Shown: positions 15,996-25,106 of the stretch, piece after piece
Layout of the letters: each line of letters begins with the position of its first letter
How positions within the stretch are numbered: position 1 is the stretch's first letter
NCBI GenBank assembly: GCA_023404675.1
Contig: JAEYAW010000038.1
Location: 1-64,000, forward strand
Reading direction: 5' to 3'
Length of the DNA: 64,000 nucleotides
From: Pseudomonadota bacterium
GTDB lineage: Bacteria; Pseudomonadota; Alphaproteobacteria; Rhizobiales; Xanthobacteraceae
Translations under genes and position numbers: made by a program
Notes under the pieces: model-generated
The model's input: only the letters and a program-made list of their open reading frames with translations
Database searches by the model: none
Told to the model about the DNA's origin: nothing

Positions 15996-18560
15996 ATGAC
16001 CTACACCTCTGCCGCCGCGGCCCTTCCGGCCGGGCCAACCCTTGCCGCCGTCGAAACCGGCGCCGCCATCCACCAGGCCGGGCTTCTCCTGCTTCCCCAC
16101 CTCGAACGCGGCCAGCGCATCGACGCGGCCACGCTGCGCGGTGCGATGGAGACCGCCTTCGGCGGCTCCGACACGACCGGCGCCTGGAGCTGGAAGGACG
16201 CCTACGAAGCCTGCGAGGCCGCAACCGTCCTGTTCCTGCGCAAATACGGAAAGGCGCTTTTCCGTAAAGCCGGGTCTCAGGCCGCCAGCCTGCCGCTTCT
16301 GACCAGAATCGCCAGGCTTCTCCCCACCCATACGCGCCGCTCCGAAGAGAGCCAGACCTTCCAGCAGTTCTCGACGCCGATCCCGCTCGGCCTGATCGCC
16401 GCCTCCGCCGCCGCCATCACGTCAGCCGACCGGGTTCTCGAACCTTCGGCGGGCACCGGGCTGCTCGCGATCCTCGCCGAGCTTGCCAGCGGGGCACTCG
16501 TCCTCAACGAGCTTGCCGACACCCGCGCCGATCTTCTCGCGCATCTCTTTCCGGCCAATCCCGTCACCCGCTTCGACGCCGCGCAGATCCACGATCACCT
16601 CGATCGCGCCATCGTGCCGAGCGTCGTGCTGATGAACCCGCCGTTCTCGGTCATGGCGAACGTCTCGGGCCGGATGGCCGAGGCCGCCTATCGCCATGTC
16701 GCCTCCGCGCTGGCGCGTCTGGCCGAGGGCGGGCGGCTGGTTGCGATCACCGGCGCGAACTTCGCTCCCGACGCGCCGGCCTGGCGCGATGCCTTCATCC
16801 GGCTTCAGGAGCATGGCCGCGTCGTGTTCACCGCCGCCATCGACGGAGCCGTCTATGCCAAGCACGGCACGACCATCGACACCCGGCTGATCGTCATCGA
16901 CAAAATGCCCGCCGACGATCCGTCTGCGTTTCCGGCGTCTCCCGGCATCGCGCCCGACGTCGCCACCCTGATCGACTGGATCGGCAAGCATGTGCCGGAG
17001 CGCCTGCCGGTCGATGCGTCGATCCTGGGGCAGACAGCCGCCACCACCGCGCCGCGCACCGTTCGCGGCTATCTCGCCCGCGCCGCCGCCGCTGCTCCCG
17101 CGCGCCCCGCCGCCGAACCCGAAGGCGTCGAACTCGGCTATGAGACCGTGGACTGGACGCCCGCCGAGGACGGCCGCATCACCGATGCCATCTACGAAGA
17201 ATACGGATTGCAGGCGATCCGTATTCCAGGCGCACAGGCGCATCCCACCAAGCTCGTGCAGTCGGCGGCCATGGCTTCGGTCGCGCCGCCCCGGCCGAGC
17301 TACCGCCCGCGTCTTCCCGCCAGCCTCGTCACCGAGGGCCTGCTGTCCGACGCCCAGCTCGAAACCGTCATCTATGCCGGCGAGGCCCATTCGGACTTCC
17401 TCGCCGGATCGTGGACGCTCGACGAGACTTTCGATGTCGTCTCGGCCGTGCCCGACGATGCGCCGAACGCCGTCCGCTTCCGTCGCGGCTTCATGCTCGG
17501 CGACGGCACCGGCGCCGGCAAGGGGCGCCAGTCGGCGGGCATCATCCTCGACAACTGGATGCAGGGCCGCCGCAAGGCCGTCTGGATCAGCAAATCCGAC
17601 AAGCTGCTGGAAGACGCGCAGCGCGACTGGTCGGCGCTCGGCATGGAACGCCTGCTGGTCACGCCCCTGTCGCGCTTTCCGCAGGGCACGGACATCCTTC
17701 TTCCCGAAGGCATCCTCTTCACCACCTACGCCACCTTGCGCTCCGACGAGCGCGGCGAAAAGGCGTCCCGCGTCCGCCAGATCACCGACTGGCTCGGCGC
17801 GGATTTCGATGGCGTCGTCGTCTTCGACGAGAGCCACGCCATGCAGAACGCGGCGGGCGGCAAGAGCGAACGCGGCGATGTCGCCGCCAGCCAGCAGGGC
17901 CGCGCCGGGCTTCGCCTCCAGCACGCGCTGCCGAACGCGCGCATCGTCTATGTCTCGGCGACCGGCGCGACCACGGTTCACAATCTGGCCTATGCCCAGC
18001 GGCTTGGCCTGTGGGGCGGCGAGGATTTTCCGTTCGCCACCCGCGCCGAGTTCGTGGAAGCCGTCGAAGCCGGGGGCGTCGCCGCCATGGAGGTTCTTGC
18101 CCGCGATCTTCGCGCGCTCGGCCTCTATACCGCCCGGTCGCTCTCTTATGATGGCGTCGAATACGAGCTGGTCGAACACCAGCTCACGCCCGAGCAGACG
18201 CGCATCTACGACGCCTATGCCGGCGCGTTCAGCATCATTCACAACAATCTCGACGCGGCGATGGAGGCCGCCAACATCACCGGCGGCGACAGCGGCTCCG
18301 GCACGCTGAACAAACAGGCCAAGTCCGCCGCGCGCTCGGCCTTCGAGTCCGCCAAGCAGCGCTTCTTCGGCCATCTGCTGACCAGCATGAAGACGCCGAC
18401 CCTGATCCGCTCGATCGAGCGGGATCTGGAGGATGGCCATGCCGCCGTGATCCAGATCGTCTCCACCGGCGAAGCCCTGATGGAACGCCGGCTCGCCGAA
18501 CTGCCGGCCGAGGAATGGAACGACGTCCGGGTCGACATCACGCCCAGGGAATACATCTAA
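15996..18560 (+). CDS. Strawberry-notch-like methylase-helicase, N-terminal part, cut by the RIT element
   Basis: This is the first 854 residues of a protein that would be about 1,450 residues long when whole. A methyltransferase-like domain is seen first (SAM-like LEPSAGTGLLAILAE, then NPPF at 214-217). A SNF2/strawberry-notch helicase follows (Walker A GTGAGKG at 504-510, DESH at 611-614). It ends ...ITPREYI-stop only two codons after the insertion point, in the middle of the second RecA-like lobe; motifs V and VI lie in the fragment at 22209-24068. ATG 15996 is used; upstream in-frame codons belong to the leader. Such proteins travel with ICEs and plasmids, with a supposed role in DNA processing or defence evasion. 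As it stands it is probably inactive unless it works with the separate C-terminal part. Confidence 0.85.
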   Translation: MTYTSAAAALPAGPTLAAVETGAAIHQAGLLLLPHLERGQRIDAATLRGAMETAFGGSDTTGAWSWKDAYEACEAATVLFLRKYGKALFRKAGSQAASLPLLTRIARLLPTHTRRSEESQTFQQFSTPIPLGLIAASAAAITSADRVLEPSAGTGLLAILAELASGALVLNELADTRADLLAHLFPANPVTRFDAAQIHDHLDRAIVPSVVLMNPPFSVMANVSGRMAEAAYRHVASALARLAEGGRLVAITGANFAPDAPAWRDAFIRLQEHGRVVFTAAIDGAVYAKHGTTIDTRLIVIDKMPADDPSAFPASPGIAPDVATLIDWIGKHVPERLPVDASILGQTAATTAPRTVRGYLARAAAAAPARPAAEPEGVELGYETVDWTPAEDGRITDAIYEEYGLQAIRIPGAQAHPTKLVQSAAMASVAPPRPSYRPRLPASLVTEGLLSDAQLETVIYAGEAHSDFLAGSWTLDETFDVVSAVPDDAPNAVRFRRGFMLGDGTGAGKGRQSAGIILDNWMQGRRKAVWISKSDKLLEDAQRDWSALGMERLLVTPLSRFPQGTDILLPEGILFTTYATLRSDERGEKASRVRQITDWLGADFDGVVVFDESHAMQNAAGGKSERGDVAASQQGRAGLRLQHALPNARIVYVSATGATTVHNLAYAQRLGLWGGEDFPFATRAEFVEAVEAGGVAAMEVLARDLRALGLYTARSLSYDGVEYELVEHQLTPEQTRIYDAYAGAFSIIHNNLDAAMEAANITGGDSGSGTLNKQAKSAARSAFESAKQRFFGHLLTSMKTPTLIRSIERDLEDGHAAVIQIVSTGEALMERRLAELPAEEWNDVRVDITPREYI

Positions 18561-18586
18561 TGTTGAGCTCAGCATTACACGTATTC
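18549..18586. repeat. 38-base imperfect palindrome at the left RIT junction
   Basis: GAATAC at 18549-18554 and GTATTC at 18581-18586 flank a near-palindrome centred on GAGCTC (18565-18570). It includes the last helicase codons and the outer end of the left inverted repeat. Only the right-hand junction continues directly into helicase sequence, so most of this palindrome was probably brought or generated by the insertion. Confidence 0.6.
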
Positions 18587-18668
18587 TTTGCAGTCGCAGT
18601 TTATGTCGAGCGTCGCAGCCGGAGGCGCGGGATTGCGTCGGTTCGTCATGATTTTACTCCAGATAATT
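18582..18668. repeat. RIT left terminal inverted repeat
   Basis: This 87-base repeat is the reverse complement of 22190-22276 with a single mismatch. Its inner end carries the complement of the GGAG...ATG signal that faces outward. Confidence 0.92.
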
Positions 18669-18695
18669 GTGCGGTTGGGGCAGCGTGGCCGAAGG

Positions 18696-19700
18696 CTATG
18701 CCCGCTTGCGGACGTCGTTGAGCATGGCGATCAGAGTGTCTGACGGCGGCTTGAAGCGTCCAGGGCTGATTTCCGGCCCGCCATGCGCAGCCAAAATCCG
18801 CAGCTTCTCCTCTGAATCGGCGCGCAGATATGTTTCGGTGCTCTGGATGCTGGCATGTCCAAGCCATAGTGCGACCTTGCGAATATCGCCTGTCGCTGCG
18901 AGCGTGTGCATCGCGCAGGAATGACGCAATACATGCGGCGTGACTCGTTTGCGCAGCAACGACGGCTGCTTCTTTGCTGCCGCGTTGACATGTTTGGCGA
19001 GACGGAATGCGAAGCCATCGCGGGTGATGGGCTGCCCGTTCGCGTTGAGAAATACCTCGGCGACCTCAGTCTCAGGACGGATGACAAGCCATGCGCGGAG
19101 TGCGGACTGGGTCTCTTTCCATAGCGGCAAGACCCGCTCGCGACGGCCTTTACCCATGATGTGGACCGTCGAGAGCGATCGATCCGGGAAATCGCGCAGT
19201 TGCAGCGACACGAGTTCCGATACCCGAAGCCCCGCTGCATAGGTCAAGTGCAGCATAGCGCGATCGCGCGTACCGAGCCGTGTCCGAGGATCGGGCGCGT
19301 CGAGTAATGCCTTGATCTCGGCCCGGTCGAGATAATCGATCAGCGTCTTGTCTGCCTTCTTGCTGGGGATCGATCGAACCCGAAGCGCCTGGTCAAGACA
19401 CGCCGGAACCCGATACTCGATGTACCGGAAGAAGGATCTGATCGCAGCGAGCCTGCCATTGCGGGTCCGCACACAGCTGCCGCGCTCGACCTCGACATGG
19501 CCGAGAAAGGCCATGATCATGTCGGTGCCGAAATCCTCGATCTCGAGATCGGTCGGTCGACGCTTCAGCCGATCGGATGCGAACCGGACCAGCAGGACGA
19601 AGCAGTTGGCATAGGTCTTCACCGTATGCGGGCTTACGGCGCGTTCCCGCGGCAGATGTTCGCGCAGGAAGGCTGTGAGATGGGGAGCAAGCGCCGTCAT
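18696..19700 (-). CDS. Tyrosine recombinase, third of the RIT trio
   Basis: This 334-residue phage-integrase-type recombinase has an N-terminal SAM-like DNA-binding domain (~10-95) and a catalytic domain with Arg in AAGLRVSELVSL, the H-x-x-R box HVLRHSCAMH, the GHASIQ His and the nucleophile in TETYLRAD. It starts by ATGA overlap with the second recombinase. All catalytic residues look present, so the element may still be active. Confidence 0.9.
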   Translation of the reverse strand: MTALAPHLTAFLREHLPRERAVSPHTVKTYANCFVLLVRFASDRLKRRPTDLEIEDFGTDMIMAFLGHVEVERGSCVRTRNGRLAAIRSFFRYIEYRVPACLDQALRVRSIPSKKADKTLIDYLDRAEIKALLDAPDPRTRLGTRDRAMLHLTYAAGLRVSELVSLQLRDFPDRSLSTVHIMGKGRRERVLPLWKETQSALRAWLVIRPETEVAEVFLNANGQPITRDGFAFRLAKHVNAAAKKQPSLLRKRVTPHVLRHSCAMHTLAATGDIRKVALWLGHASIQSTETYLRADSEEKLRILAAHGGPEISPGRFKPPSDTLIAMLNDVRKRA

Positions 19701-20611
19701 GCCGCTTCTCCCAGATACAGATCCTCGCTCGCGGCAGCGATGTCGCGCAGCAGCACTGGCGTGGCTTCGAGATACCAGTAGGTGTTGGCGACCGAGGTGT
19801 GACCGAGATAGACACTGAGCGCGGCCATGTGATGCGTCACGGCGTCCCGGTCCGGCGAGCAGGACTCGAGCGAGCGTACGGCGAAGGTATGCCGCAAATC
19901 GTGAAGCCGCATACCTGCAGTCCCGGTTGGTCCACGATATCCGAGCTGTCGCGCCAGCCTGACGAACACGACGTGGGCGCGGACCTTATGGGGTGCTCTT
20001 CCCCGGATCGTCACGAACAGATCGTTGCCCGTGGCACCGAGCCTTGCCCGGGTTGCGAGATAGGCCTCGAGAGCCTGACGGATTGATGGCTGCAAGGCGA
20101 TTAGGCGCTGCTTGCCGAACTTGCCGTCGCGGACGATCAGACCGTCTTCGACCAGATCGTCGCACTGTAGTGCTAGAGCTTCGGAAATCCTCAGACCGGT
20201 CGCCGCCAGCAGACCGAACAGGTAATGATAGGTGAAGGGACTGATCATGCCCTTGGGCGGAAGATCGAGCGCCGCCTTCATGATCGCCCGGACCTGTTCC
20301 GGTTGGATGATGTGCGGCGTTGGTCGCGGACGCTTCCCCCGGCCAAACACACCGGCGGGCGGAACCTGGTTGGCTGGATCCTCGGCATGGGCAAACAAGC
20401 AGAAGTTGCGCACGAAAGTGAAGCCGGTCCGCGCGGTGTTCTGCGAAGTCGTCGCTCGGCACCAGTCGTAGATGCGGTCGATACGGGTGTGGCTGTCTCC
20501 GAAGCCAGTCGCGTAGGTGCCGAACTTGCGAAGCAGGCGCTCCTGCTCGAAAAATTTGCGACCGAGGCTGCGATGCAAAGCGACGTACCGCGAAATCTGT
20601 GCGTTTATCAT
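19697..20611 (-). CDS. Tyrosine recombinase, second of the RIT trio
   Basis: This 304-residue recombinase starts at ATG 20611 (MINAQISRYVALHRSLGRKF), overlapping the stop of the first recombinase by ATGA; the longer upstream frame lies inside the first gene. Catalytic signatures are ATGLRISEALAL, the box LHDLRHTFAVR, GHTSVANT and YWYLEATP. Translational coupling across all three genes implies the proteins are made in step and probably act as one complex. Confidence 0.9.
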   Translation of the reverse strand: MINAQISRYVALHRSLGRKFFEQERLLRKFGTYATGFGDSHTRIDRIYDWCRATTSQNTARTGFTFVRNFCLFAHAEDPANQVPPAGVFGRGKRPRPTPHIIQPEQVRAIMKAALDLPPKGMISPFTYHYLFGLLAATGLRISEALALQCDDLVEDGLIVRDGKFGKQRLIALQPSIRQALEAYLATRARLGATGNDLFVTIRGRAPHKVRAHVVFVRLARQLGYRGPTGTAGMRLHDLRHTFAVRSLESCSPDRDAVTHHMAALSVYLGHTSVANTYWYLEATPVLLRDIAAASEDLYLGEAA

Positions 20612-22152
20612 GACAGGTCTCCGGGCCAGGGTTGTGCGATCTTCAAGAGCATCGGCAGATCGGTCTTGGCGTAAATGGCGGTGGTCTCGGGCGAGCTGTG
20701 GCGCAGGATGGTCCCGATGGACTCCAGGCCTGCACCAGAGCGCAGCATGTTGGTTGCAAGCGAATGCCGGAATATGTGCGATCCGGTCGGCAGACCTTCG
20801 ATCCCGCCGCGCTCGAGTGTGCGTGCAACGATGCCGGCGATCTCGGCTGACGAACTGAATGGCCGGAACGGGGCTTGCGAACGCAAGAACAGGTGCGCTT
20901 CGATGGCCGTCGGGCGGGCCGCAGCAAGATATGCCAGGATCGCGTCGCCAACACCCTGTGGCAATGGCAAACGATCCGGTCGACGCGTCTTGCCCTTGAC
21001 CTTCAGATGGCCGGATCGCCAATCGATATCGTCGAGACGCATATCCCGAATATCTCCTGCTCGCAGGCCAAGTCTGGCAAGCAGGAGAATGATCGCCTTA
21101 TCCCGAACTTCCACCGGCCGACCTGTCGGGCAGGCTGCAATGATCCTCTCGATCGTTGCCGGGTCGATGTAGCGCGGCAATGCCGAAAGCCGGTATCTCC
21201 GTACGGAAGGCATTGCGTGCAGCAGCGCTGGGCGGCATTGGCCTCGGCCAATAAGAAACCGAAGATAGCTCCTCATGATCGTGGCGAGCAGCGAAGCCGA
21301 TCCCGGGATCTCCTTGCTGCGACGCTCGAACGCATCTCGCAGAGTGGCAGCATCCCATTGTGCCGGCGCGCCGAGCATGGGCATCAGCCGCTCAATCTCT
21401 GCCCGGTATCGCCGGATCGTCTCGTCGGTCACGCCTCGATCCTGCCTGAGCCAACCGACATATGCCGCGACCTGCGGATCTTCGACCACCTTCACCGCGA
21501 CCGGAGCGATGGCGCGCCGATCACGAAGAAACTCAACGAAGTGCCGTGTGCAACGCCGCCGTCGCTTCCTGCCGGAAGTGGTCAGCTTGCCGCGCTTGCG
21601 GAAAACCGGGCACCGACAATCGTGATCGGCATACTGTTTGGTGACCGTGTCATCGACATCGGTCCATGGACATCGCGATACCCGCAGCCAGGCCGCGAAG
21701 TGCTCCGCCTCTGAACGGTAGGCTTGCGCCACCCCCTTCGCGAGTTGGAGGCCATCGATCATATGCGAATAGTCAGCAAGATGACGCCCGAGATCGTAAA
21801 TCCCATCGGCTACGTCGATGTAACCCTGGTCTTCGAGAAACCGGACAAAGCGCCTGACACGCGCCGCAAGATCGGCCTTGTAGGCTGTCGCTTGCGCTGA
21901 ATACCTTGGGCACCGGCATCGATGCTGCTCAAAACGGCGCACGATGCGATCATCAACCGTCCCGAGCGCAATCCCGCGTAGTCCCAGCCAACACAGAAAA
22001 TGGCGGATCGCTGCGCTGTACAGGACCGCACAGGCTGTTCCCTCTTCAACCGACAGAGAGGAGAGGAATGCACTGAATAGGGCGTTAGTACTGGGCGGCT
22101 CTCCAACCCTGCTTGGTGCAGGCTGAAACGACACAAATGATCTTGTTGGCAT
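20608..22152 (-). CDS. Tyrosine recombinase, first and largest of the RIT trio
   Basis: This 514-residue recombinase has a long N-terminal region with two Cys/His-containing repeats (FEQHRCRCPRYS and KQYADHDCRCPVFRK) before the core-binding and catalytic domains. It carries LGLRAGDIRDMR, the box HIFRHSLATN, LRHSSPET and the nucleophile in AIYAKTD. It begins 38 bases inside the right inverted repeat, so the promoter of the trio must lie in or beyond that repeat. Confidence 0.9.
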   Translation of the reverse strand: MPTRSFVSFQPAPSRVGEPPSTNALFSAFLSSLSVEEGTACAVLYSAAIRHFLCWLGLRGIALGTVDDRIVRRFEQHRCRCPRYSAQATAYKADLAARVRRFVRFLEDQGYIDVADGIYDLGRHLADYSHMIDGLQLAKGVAQAYRSEAEHFAAWLRVSRCPWTDVDDTVTKQYADHDCRCPVFRKRGKLTTSGRKRRRRCTRHFVEFLRDRRAIAPVAVKVVEDPQVAAYVGWLRQDRGVTDETIRRYRAEIERLMPMLGAPAQWDAATLRDAFERRSKEIPGSASLLATIMRSYLRFLIGRGQCRPALLHAMPSVRRYRLSALPRYIDPATIERIIAACPTGRPVEVRDKAIILLLARLGLRAGDIRDMRLDDIDWRSGHLKVKGKTRRPDRLPLPQGVGDAILAYLAAARPTAIEAHLFLRSQAPFRPFSSSAEIAGIVARTLERGGIEGLPTGSHIFRHSLATNMLRSGAGLESIGTILRHSSPETTAIYAKTDLPMLLKIAQPWPGDLS

Positions 22153-22189
22153 GGTGGTTCCTTCGACATGTTGAGGTCGAAGGACCGGT

Positions 22190-22276
22190 AATTATCTGGA
22201 GTAAAATCATGACGAACCGACGCAATCCCGCGCCTCCGACTGCGACGCTCGACATAAACTGCGACTGCAAAGAATA
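22190..22276. repeat. RIT right terminal inverted repeat with an outward start codon
   Basis: It matches the left repeat at 86 of 87 positions. Reading outward it contains TGGAG (22197-22201) and ATG 22209, in frame with the downstream helicase fragment. Confidence 0.92.
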
Positions 22277-24068
22277 TGTCCTGGACTACCTCGCGCATTC
22301 GTTCCCGGTGCAGCTCTACGAGCCGTTCACCGACGCCGATGGCAATCTCTCCTCGCGCCCCGTCTATCGCGACGGCCAGCCGGTCGAGAGCCGCGAGGCC
22401 GTCGCCCGCCGCGACCGTCTGATCGAGAAGCTCGCCTCGCTGCCGCCCGTTCCGGGCGCCCTCGACCAGATCGTCCAGCGTTTCGGCACCGACCTCGTGG
22501 CCGAGGTGACGGGCCGCTCGCGCCGCATCGTCCGCAAGACCGGCCCCGGCGGCATCGACCGTCTGGCCGTCGAGAACCGCGCCGGATCGGCCAATCTCGC
22601 CGAGACGGCCGCCTTCATGGACGATCAGAAGCGCATCCTGATCTTCTCGGACGCGGGCGGCACCGGCAGGTCGTATCACGCCGACCTCAATGCGAAGAAC
22701 CAGCGCCTGCGCGTGCATTATCTGCTGGAACCGGGCTGGAAGGCCGACGCCGCCATTCAGGGCCTCGGCCGCACCAACCGCACCAACCAGGCGCAGCCGC
22801 CGCTCTTCCGGCCGATCTCGACCGACGTGAAAGCTGAAAAGCGCTTTCTCTCGACGATCGCGCGTCGCCTCGACACGCTGGGCGCGATCACACGCGGCCA
22901 GCGCCAGACCGGCGGTCAGGGCCTGTTCCGGCCCGAGGACAATCTGGAATCGCACTATGCGCGCGATGCGTTGCGCCAGCTCTACATGCTGCTCGTGCGC
23001 GGCAAGGTCGAAGGCTGCTCGCTCCAGATGTTCGAGGCGTCGACCGGCCTCAAGCTGATGGACTCGACCGGCATCAAGGACGAATTGCCACCCATCACGA
23101 CCTTCCTCAATCGCCTGCTGGCCCTCACCATCGACTTGCAGGGCATCCTGTTCACGGCGTTCGAGCAATTGCTGAACGCCCGCATCGAGGGCGCCATCGC
23201 ATCCGGCAGCTATGATGTCGGGCTGGAAACGCTGCGGGCGGAGAGCTTCACCGTCACCGACCGGCAGACCATCCACGTCCATCCTGCCACCGGCGCGGAG
23301 GCGCGGCTGCTGACCATCACGCAGCGCCAGCGCAACCACCCGGTCATACTGGCCGAGGCGCTCGACCTGCTGGCCGATCGCCGGACGAAGCTGCTCATCA
23401 ACGAGCGCTCCGGCCGCGCCGCCGTCCAGACCCCGACCACCAGCGTCATGCTGGACGACGGGGAAATCGAGCGGCGCGTTCGCCTGATCCGGCCGATGGA
23501 GGCGCACAACATCCCGGTCAAGATGATGGGCGAGACCCATTGGGTCGAGGCGGACGAGGCCGCCTTCGCCTCGGCATGGGCGGCCGAAGTCGCCGAGGTG
23601 CCCGAGTTCGCCGACAGCACCATCCATGTCGTCAGCGGCCTCCTGCTGCCGATCTGGAAACGCCTCCCGGCCGAGTCGACGCGCGTTTACCGGCTCCAGA
23701 CCGATGACGGCGAGCGCATCGTCGGCCGCCGCGTCTCGCCGGCCTGGGTCGCTGGCGCTGTCGCGACCGGCGCCTCGACGCTGACGCCCGATGATGCCTT
23801 CACGGCGCTCATGGATGGCCGGACTATCCTCGATCTCAGCGACGGGCTTCAGCTCCGCCGCAGCCGCGTCATGGGCGCGAACCGCATCGAACTTACCGGC
23901 TTCACCGACACGATGCGGGATCGGCTGCGCGCCTATGGCCTGTTCCACGAAATCATCTCGTGGAAGCTCAGGATGTTCGTGCCGACAGATGCCAGCGGCC
24001 CGGCCATTCTGGCCAAGGTGCTCGAACGCTATCCGGTCGAGCGCATCGGTGAACGGGAGGCGGCGTAA
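22209..24068 (+). CDS. Strawberry-notch-like helicase, C-terminal part, restarted from the RIT repeat
   Basis: The interrupted helicase frame resumes right after the RIT right repeat (EYVLDYLAHSF onward). It carries helicase motif V (IFSDAGGTGRSYHA) and motif VI (QGLGRTNRTNQAQ), then a long C-terminal domain of unknown role. Because the repeat provides GGAG and ATG 22209 in frame, about 22 repeat-encoded residues (MTNRRNPAPP...) would be fused to the fragment. This allows a separate C-terminal polypeptide of about 619 residues. The next gene starts directly after the stop. Confidence 0.75.
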   Translation: MTNRRNPAPPTATLDINCDCKEYVLDYLAHSFPVQLYEPFTDADGNLSSRPVYRDGQPVESREAVARRDRLIEKLASLPPVPGALDQIVQRFGTDLVAEVTGRSRRIVRKTGPGGIDRLAVENRAGSANLAETAAFMDDQKRILIFSDAGGTGRSYHADLNAKNQRLRVHYLLEPGWKADAAIQGLGRTNRTNQAQPPLFRPISTDVKAEKRFLSTIARRLDTLGAITRGQRQTGGQGLFRPEDNLESHYARDALRQLYMLLVRGKVEGCSLQMFEASTGLKLMDSTGIKDELPPITTFLNRLLALTIDLQGILFTAFEQLLNARIEGAIASGSYDVGLETLRAESFTVTDRQTIHVHPATGAEARLLTITQRQRNHPVILAEALDLLADRRTKLLINERSGRAAVQTPTTSVMLDDGEIERRVRLIRPMEAHNIPVKMMGETHWVEADEAAFASAWAAEVAEVPEFADSTIHVVSGLLLPIWKRLPAESTRVYRLQTDDGERIVGRRVSPAWVAGAVATGASTLTPDDAFTALMDGRTILDLSDGLQLRRSRVMGANRIELTGFTDTMRDRLRAYGLFHEIISWKLRMFVPTDASGPAILAKVLERYPVERIGEREAA

Positions 24069-25106
24069 ATGGTCCGCCAGACCGCTTCCGAACTTGCCCA
24101 TCGTCTCGGCCGGGAGGCCGAGGCGGTGTGCCGCCATTATCTGTCCAACGGACGGCGGCAGGGCCGCTACTGGATGGTGGGCGACGTGCGCAACACCCCC
24201 GGACGCTCCATGTTCGTCCGGCTTAAAGGCCCGGAATCCGGCAAGGGGGCTGCCGGGCGCTGGACCGACGCCGCAACAGCCGAGCATGGCGATCTGCTCG
24301 ACGTGATCCGCGAAAGCTGCGGCCTCATCGACTTTCGCGATGTAGCCGACGAAGCCCGGTCGTTCCTCAGCCTTCCGAGGCCGGAGCCTGAACCGGCTTC
24401 CCCGCCATTGCCGGGGAAGGCGCCGCCGGGATCGCCCGAAGCGGCACGGCGTCTATTCGCCATGGCGCGGCCGATGGCTGGCACAGTCGTAGAAGCGCAT
24501 TTGCGGAACCGTGCGATTACGGCTTTGCACGACACCGCGAGCCTTCGGTTCCATCCGCGCTGCTACTATCGCCCGGAAGGCGATGGCCCGACCGAGACCT
24601 GGCCGGCGATGATCGCTTCCGTCACCGACCTTGCCGGCGTCCAGACCGGCGCGCATCGCACCTGGCTTCGGCCCGATGGCAGCGGGAAGGCGCCCATCGA
24701 AACGCCGAGGCGGGCGATGGGTCATCTCCTCGGGCACGGCGTCCGCTTCGGCAGGGCGCAGGATGTCCTGGCGGCGGGCGAAGGCATCGAGACCGTGCTG
24801 TCGGCACGCTCGGGTCTGCCCCACATGCCGATGATCGCCGCGCTCTCTGCGGCGCACCTCGCGGCCATCCTGTTCCCGGCATCGCTGCGCCGGCTCTATA
24901 TCGTCAGGGATCGCGATCCGGCCGGGACACGCGCGCGAGACCTGCTGGTCGAACGGGCGAGCAGCGCCGGGATCGAGGCGGTTGTCCTGTCGCCGGTGTT
25001 CGGGGACTTCAACGAGGATCTCAGACGCCGCGGCATCGAGGCGCTTCGGGCGGCCTTGCAGGTTCAGATAATCCCCGAGGACGTGAGCCGGTTTCTCGCA
25101 ATGTGA
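24069..25106 (+). CDS. Toprim-domain, primase-like protein (DUF7146 type)
   Basis: This 345-residue protein has an N-terminal zinc-less primase-like region (RLGREAEAVCRHYLSNGRRQG, WTDAATAEHGDLLDVIR) and a C-terminal Toprim fold with the acidic motifs EGIET (238-242) and DRDPAG (281-286) that coordinate Mg. Plasmid and ICE proteins of this type are thought to prime or handle single-stranded DNA after transfer. Its ATG abuts the helicase stop codon, so the two were one operon before the RIT insertion. Confidence 0.85.
   Translation: MVRQTASELAHRLGREAEAVCRHYLSNGRRQGRYWMVGDVRNTPGRSMFVRLKGPESGKGAAGRWTDAATAEHGDLLDVIRESCGLIDFRDVADEARSFLSLPRPEPEPASPPLPGKAPPGSPEAARRLFAMARPMAGTVVEAHLRNRAITALHDTASLRFHPRCYYRPEGDGPTETWPAMIASVTDLAGVQTGAHRTWLRPDGSGKAPIETPRRAMGHLLGHGVRFGRAQDVLAAGEGIETVLSARSGLPHMPMIAALSAAHLAAILFPASLRRLYIVRDRDPAGTRARDLLVERASSAGIEAVVLSPVFGDFNEDLRRRGIEALRAALQVQIIPEDVSRFLAM

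Larger units (their letters stand above)
18582..22276 (-). mobile_element. RIT (recombinase-in-trio) element
   Basis: Three overlapping tyrosine recombinase genes on one strand are bounded by 87-base inverted repeats (18582-18668 and 22190-22276) that match at 86 positions. This is the hallmark of RIT elements, which move by their three recombinases, a mechanism not well understood. The element is inserted inside the helicase gene: the coding sequence stops at the left end and resumes in frame right after the right repeat. No obvious target duplication is seen beyond a GAATA shared by the two junctions. Confidence 0.9.

Noticed and set aside
18696..22152. The three recombinases as the integrase of the ICE itself
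   Set aside because: They form a self-contained element with its own inverted repeats inside a backbone gene. The ICE integrase is presumably outside the window.
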